Part shown: one piece after another, positions 20,941 to 21,631 of the stretch | Layout of the letters: every line of letters starts with the position of its first letter | How positions within the stretch are numbered: the first letter of the stretch is position 1 | Origin: a virus | Strand: one strand, 5' to 3' | Virus record (IMG/VR): IMGVR_UViG_3300024517_000126 | Location: 1-21,631 of that record | DNA length: 21,631 nt | The notes under the pieces: generated by a model | Databases searched by the model: none | What the model was told of the DNA's origin: nothing | The model's input: the letters and a program-made list of their open reading frames with translations, nothing else | Position numbers and translations under genes: made by a program

Positions 20941-21305
20941 ATATTGAAATTACAACGGTGCGCGATCACCTTTGGATTCAGAGAGACCACTCTCGGACAA
21001 CCTTTTGTGCCATATTTGGCAGCACTCTAAGGGTTAATAACCAAGTAGTCAAGAACTCTCTGCAACTCCACTGGACTCCATGCAACAGTATTGGACGCTA
21101 TTAAACACCGTTTTCAGTATGACGCACTGAAAGGAATGGGTTTGATTGCACCAGAACGTCAAGAAGATAATCTAAAAGCTGCTGACATTAACAGGGTCAA
21201 CACCGCGCACTGACCGTCAGACCAACTGGAAAATGCAGGATACAGGGGAACCGACTACTGTAAGTACCTTGCAGGAAAGGGCGGCAGCTATGGGAAAAAT
21301 AAATT
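20941..21305. other. Intergenic region with possible broken ORFs
   Basis: No well-supported gene is seen in the 365 bases between the terminator and the last gene. The frame from TTG 21091 to TGA 21213 reads DAIKHRFQYDALKGMGLIAP and RQEDNLKAADINRVNTAH without an ATG or ribosome site, apart from a GGA-ATG late in it. The frame continues after its stop without break to 21307, with Tyr/Gly-rich residues, which may point to decay of a small gene. A plus-strand promoter should lie here; none is clear. I saw no tRNA cloverleaf. Confidence 0.4.
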
Positions 21306-21334
21306 ATGAAGAAACGTTACTATGCGGTTCATAG
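21233..21334 (+). CDS. Possible small ORF (33 aa), weak
   Basis: A 33-codon ORF (MQDTGEPTTVSTLQERAAAM then 13 residues) that overlaps the next gene by 29 bases in another frame. TTVSTLQERAAAMG resembles the start of phage proteins of the DUF6378 type, which are much longer. If so this is a truncated or frameshifted remnant. It lacks a good ribosome site. Confidence 0.25.
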   Translation: MQDTGEPTTVSTLQERAAAMGKINYEETLLCGS

Positions 21335-21631
21335 AGGAAGAAAGGATAATGTTGTTGTTTCTACTTGGGCGGAATGCTCGGCTTTAGTCACTGGCTACCC
21401 AGGCGCAATCTTCAAAGGGTTTTATTCTAACCAACCTAGTCAGGCAATAAAATTTGCTGAATTCGGTAGAAAGGACAAACCCAAAATAAAATTTGCTCCG
21501 AAAATAAAAAAGAAACCAGAAAAACAATGGGGGAAGTGCCTAATGAGAAAGACCTATCGCGACCCTAAAACCTATGCATTGAAGGTAAATGCTTGCGTCT
21601 GGAAATATATTTGCACGATGACGGGCATTGA
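21306..21631 (+). CDS. Partial protein with RNase H1 N-terminal (viroplasmin-like) domain
   Basis: The 108 codons visible run off the end of the window. Residues 4-53 (RYYAVHRGRKDNVVVSTWAE, then C, ALVTGYPGAIFKGFYSNQPS) fit the small hybrid-binding domain found at the N-terminus of eukaryotic and some bacterial RNase H1 and in caulimovirus viroplasmin: the YYAV-xx-GR start, the W-xE-C turn and the GAxFKxF strand. This domain binds RNA:DNA hybrids or double-stranded RNA. A Lys/Pro-rich linker (60-80) follows, then a basic region of unknown type. Whether an RNase H catalytic domain follows is not seen. The start has only a weak ribosome site (GGAAA). Confidence 0.75.
   Translation, partial: MKKRYYAVHRGRKDNVVVSTWAECSALVTGYPGAIFKGFYSNQPSQAIKFAEFGRKDKPKIKFAPKIKKKPEKQWGKCLMRKTYRDPKTYALKVNACVWKYICTMTGI

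Noticed and set aside
20941-21305. tRNA gene in the intergenic gap
   Set aside because: No T-loop GTTCRA-type motif or acceptor pairing could be placed.

Overview
This window is part of a tailed double-stranded DNA phage genome (Caudoviricetes) or a prophage of one. It carries a large terminase with Walker and nuclease motifs, a P22-like portal protein, a T4-type lysozyme within a lysis cassette, tail-fibre-like proteins, a phage ssDNA-binding protein with exonuclease, and a NinB-like protein. Start-stop overlaps (TAATG, ATGA, GTGA, TTGA) join almost every gene pair. No rRNA, tRNA, integrase, repressor/int module, transposon or CRISPR array was recognised. The host cannot be named from the sequence. 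A signal peptide plus an outer-membrane-like protein in the lysis cassette, and an SSB tail ending in DDIPF, point to a Gram-negative bacterium. The tail-fibre families resemble those of uncultured aquatic phages, which is an impression and not a search result.

Layout. (1) 77-13579, plus strand, late operon: a structural protein of unknown role, an intergenic cluster of three perfect DnaA boxes, a small-terminase-like protein, two tiny proteins, TerL, a 122-aa protein, the portal, a small HTH-like protein, then a lysis cassette (lysozyme, membrane protein, 3TM-type holin candidate, secreted beta-rich protein, two further membrane proteins). A fibre/adhesin module (8203-13579) follows, with visibly different codon choice and a second copy of the first structural protein. 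(2) 18728-13590, minus strand, early/replication operon: small proteins, SSB, PD-(D/E)XK exonuclease, several 27-51 aa membrane microproteins, a coiled-coil protein, two tandem DNA methyltransferases and a small protein. (3) 18884-20933, plus strand, divergent operon: NinB-like protein, HTH-like protein, a DpdA-like (7-deazaguanine DNA transglycosylase family) protein, small proteins and a ProQ/FinO-domain protein that ends in a hairpin terminator. A partial gene with an RNase H1 hybrid-binding domain closes the window.

How the parts may work together: the minus operon and the divergent plus operon would supply recombination, replication and DNA modification. They encode two independent anti-restriction chemistries, base methylation and possible deazaguanine substitution. 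The late operon packages DNA, builds the connector and fibres, and lyses the cell. The most notable structures are four: the pair of direct repeats that exactly bracket the two methyltransferase genes, so that recombination between them would remove the cassette and restore a start-stop-coupled operon; the DnaA-box array; the 14-bp hairpin that buries the ribosome binding site of the ninB-dpdA operon; and the phage ProQ/FinO protein next to a hybrid-binding protein.
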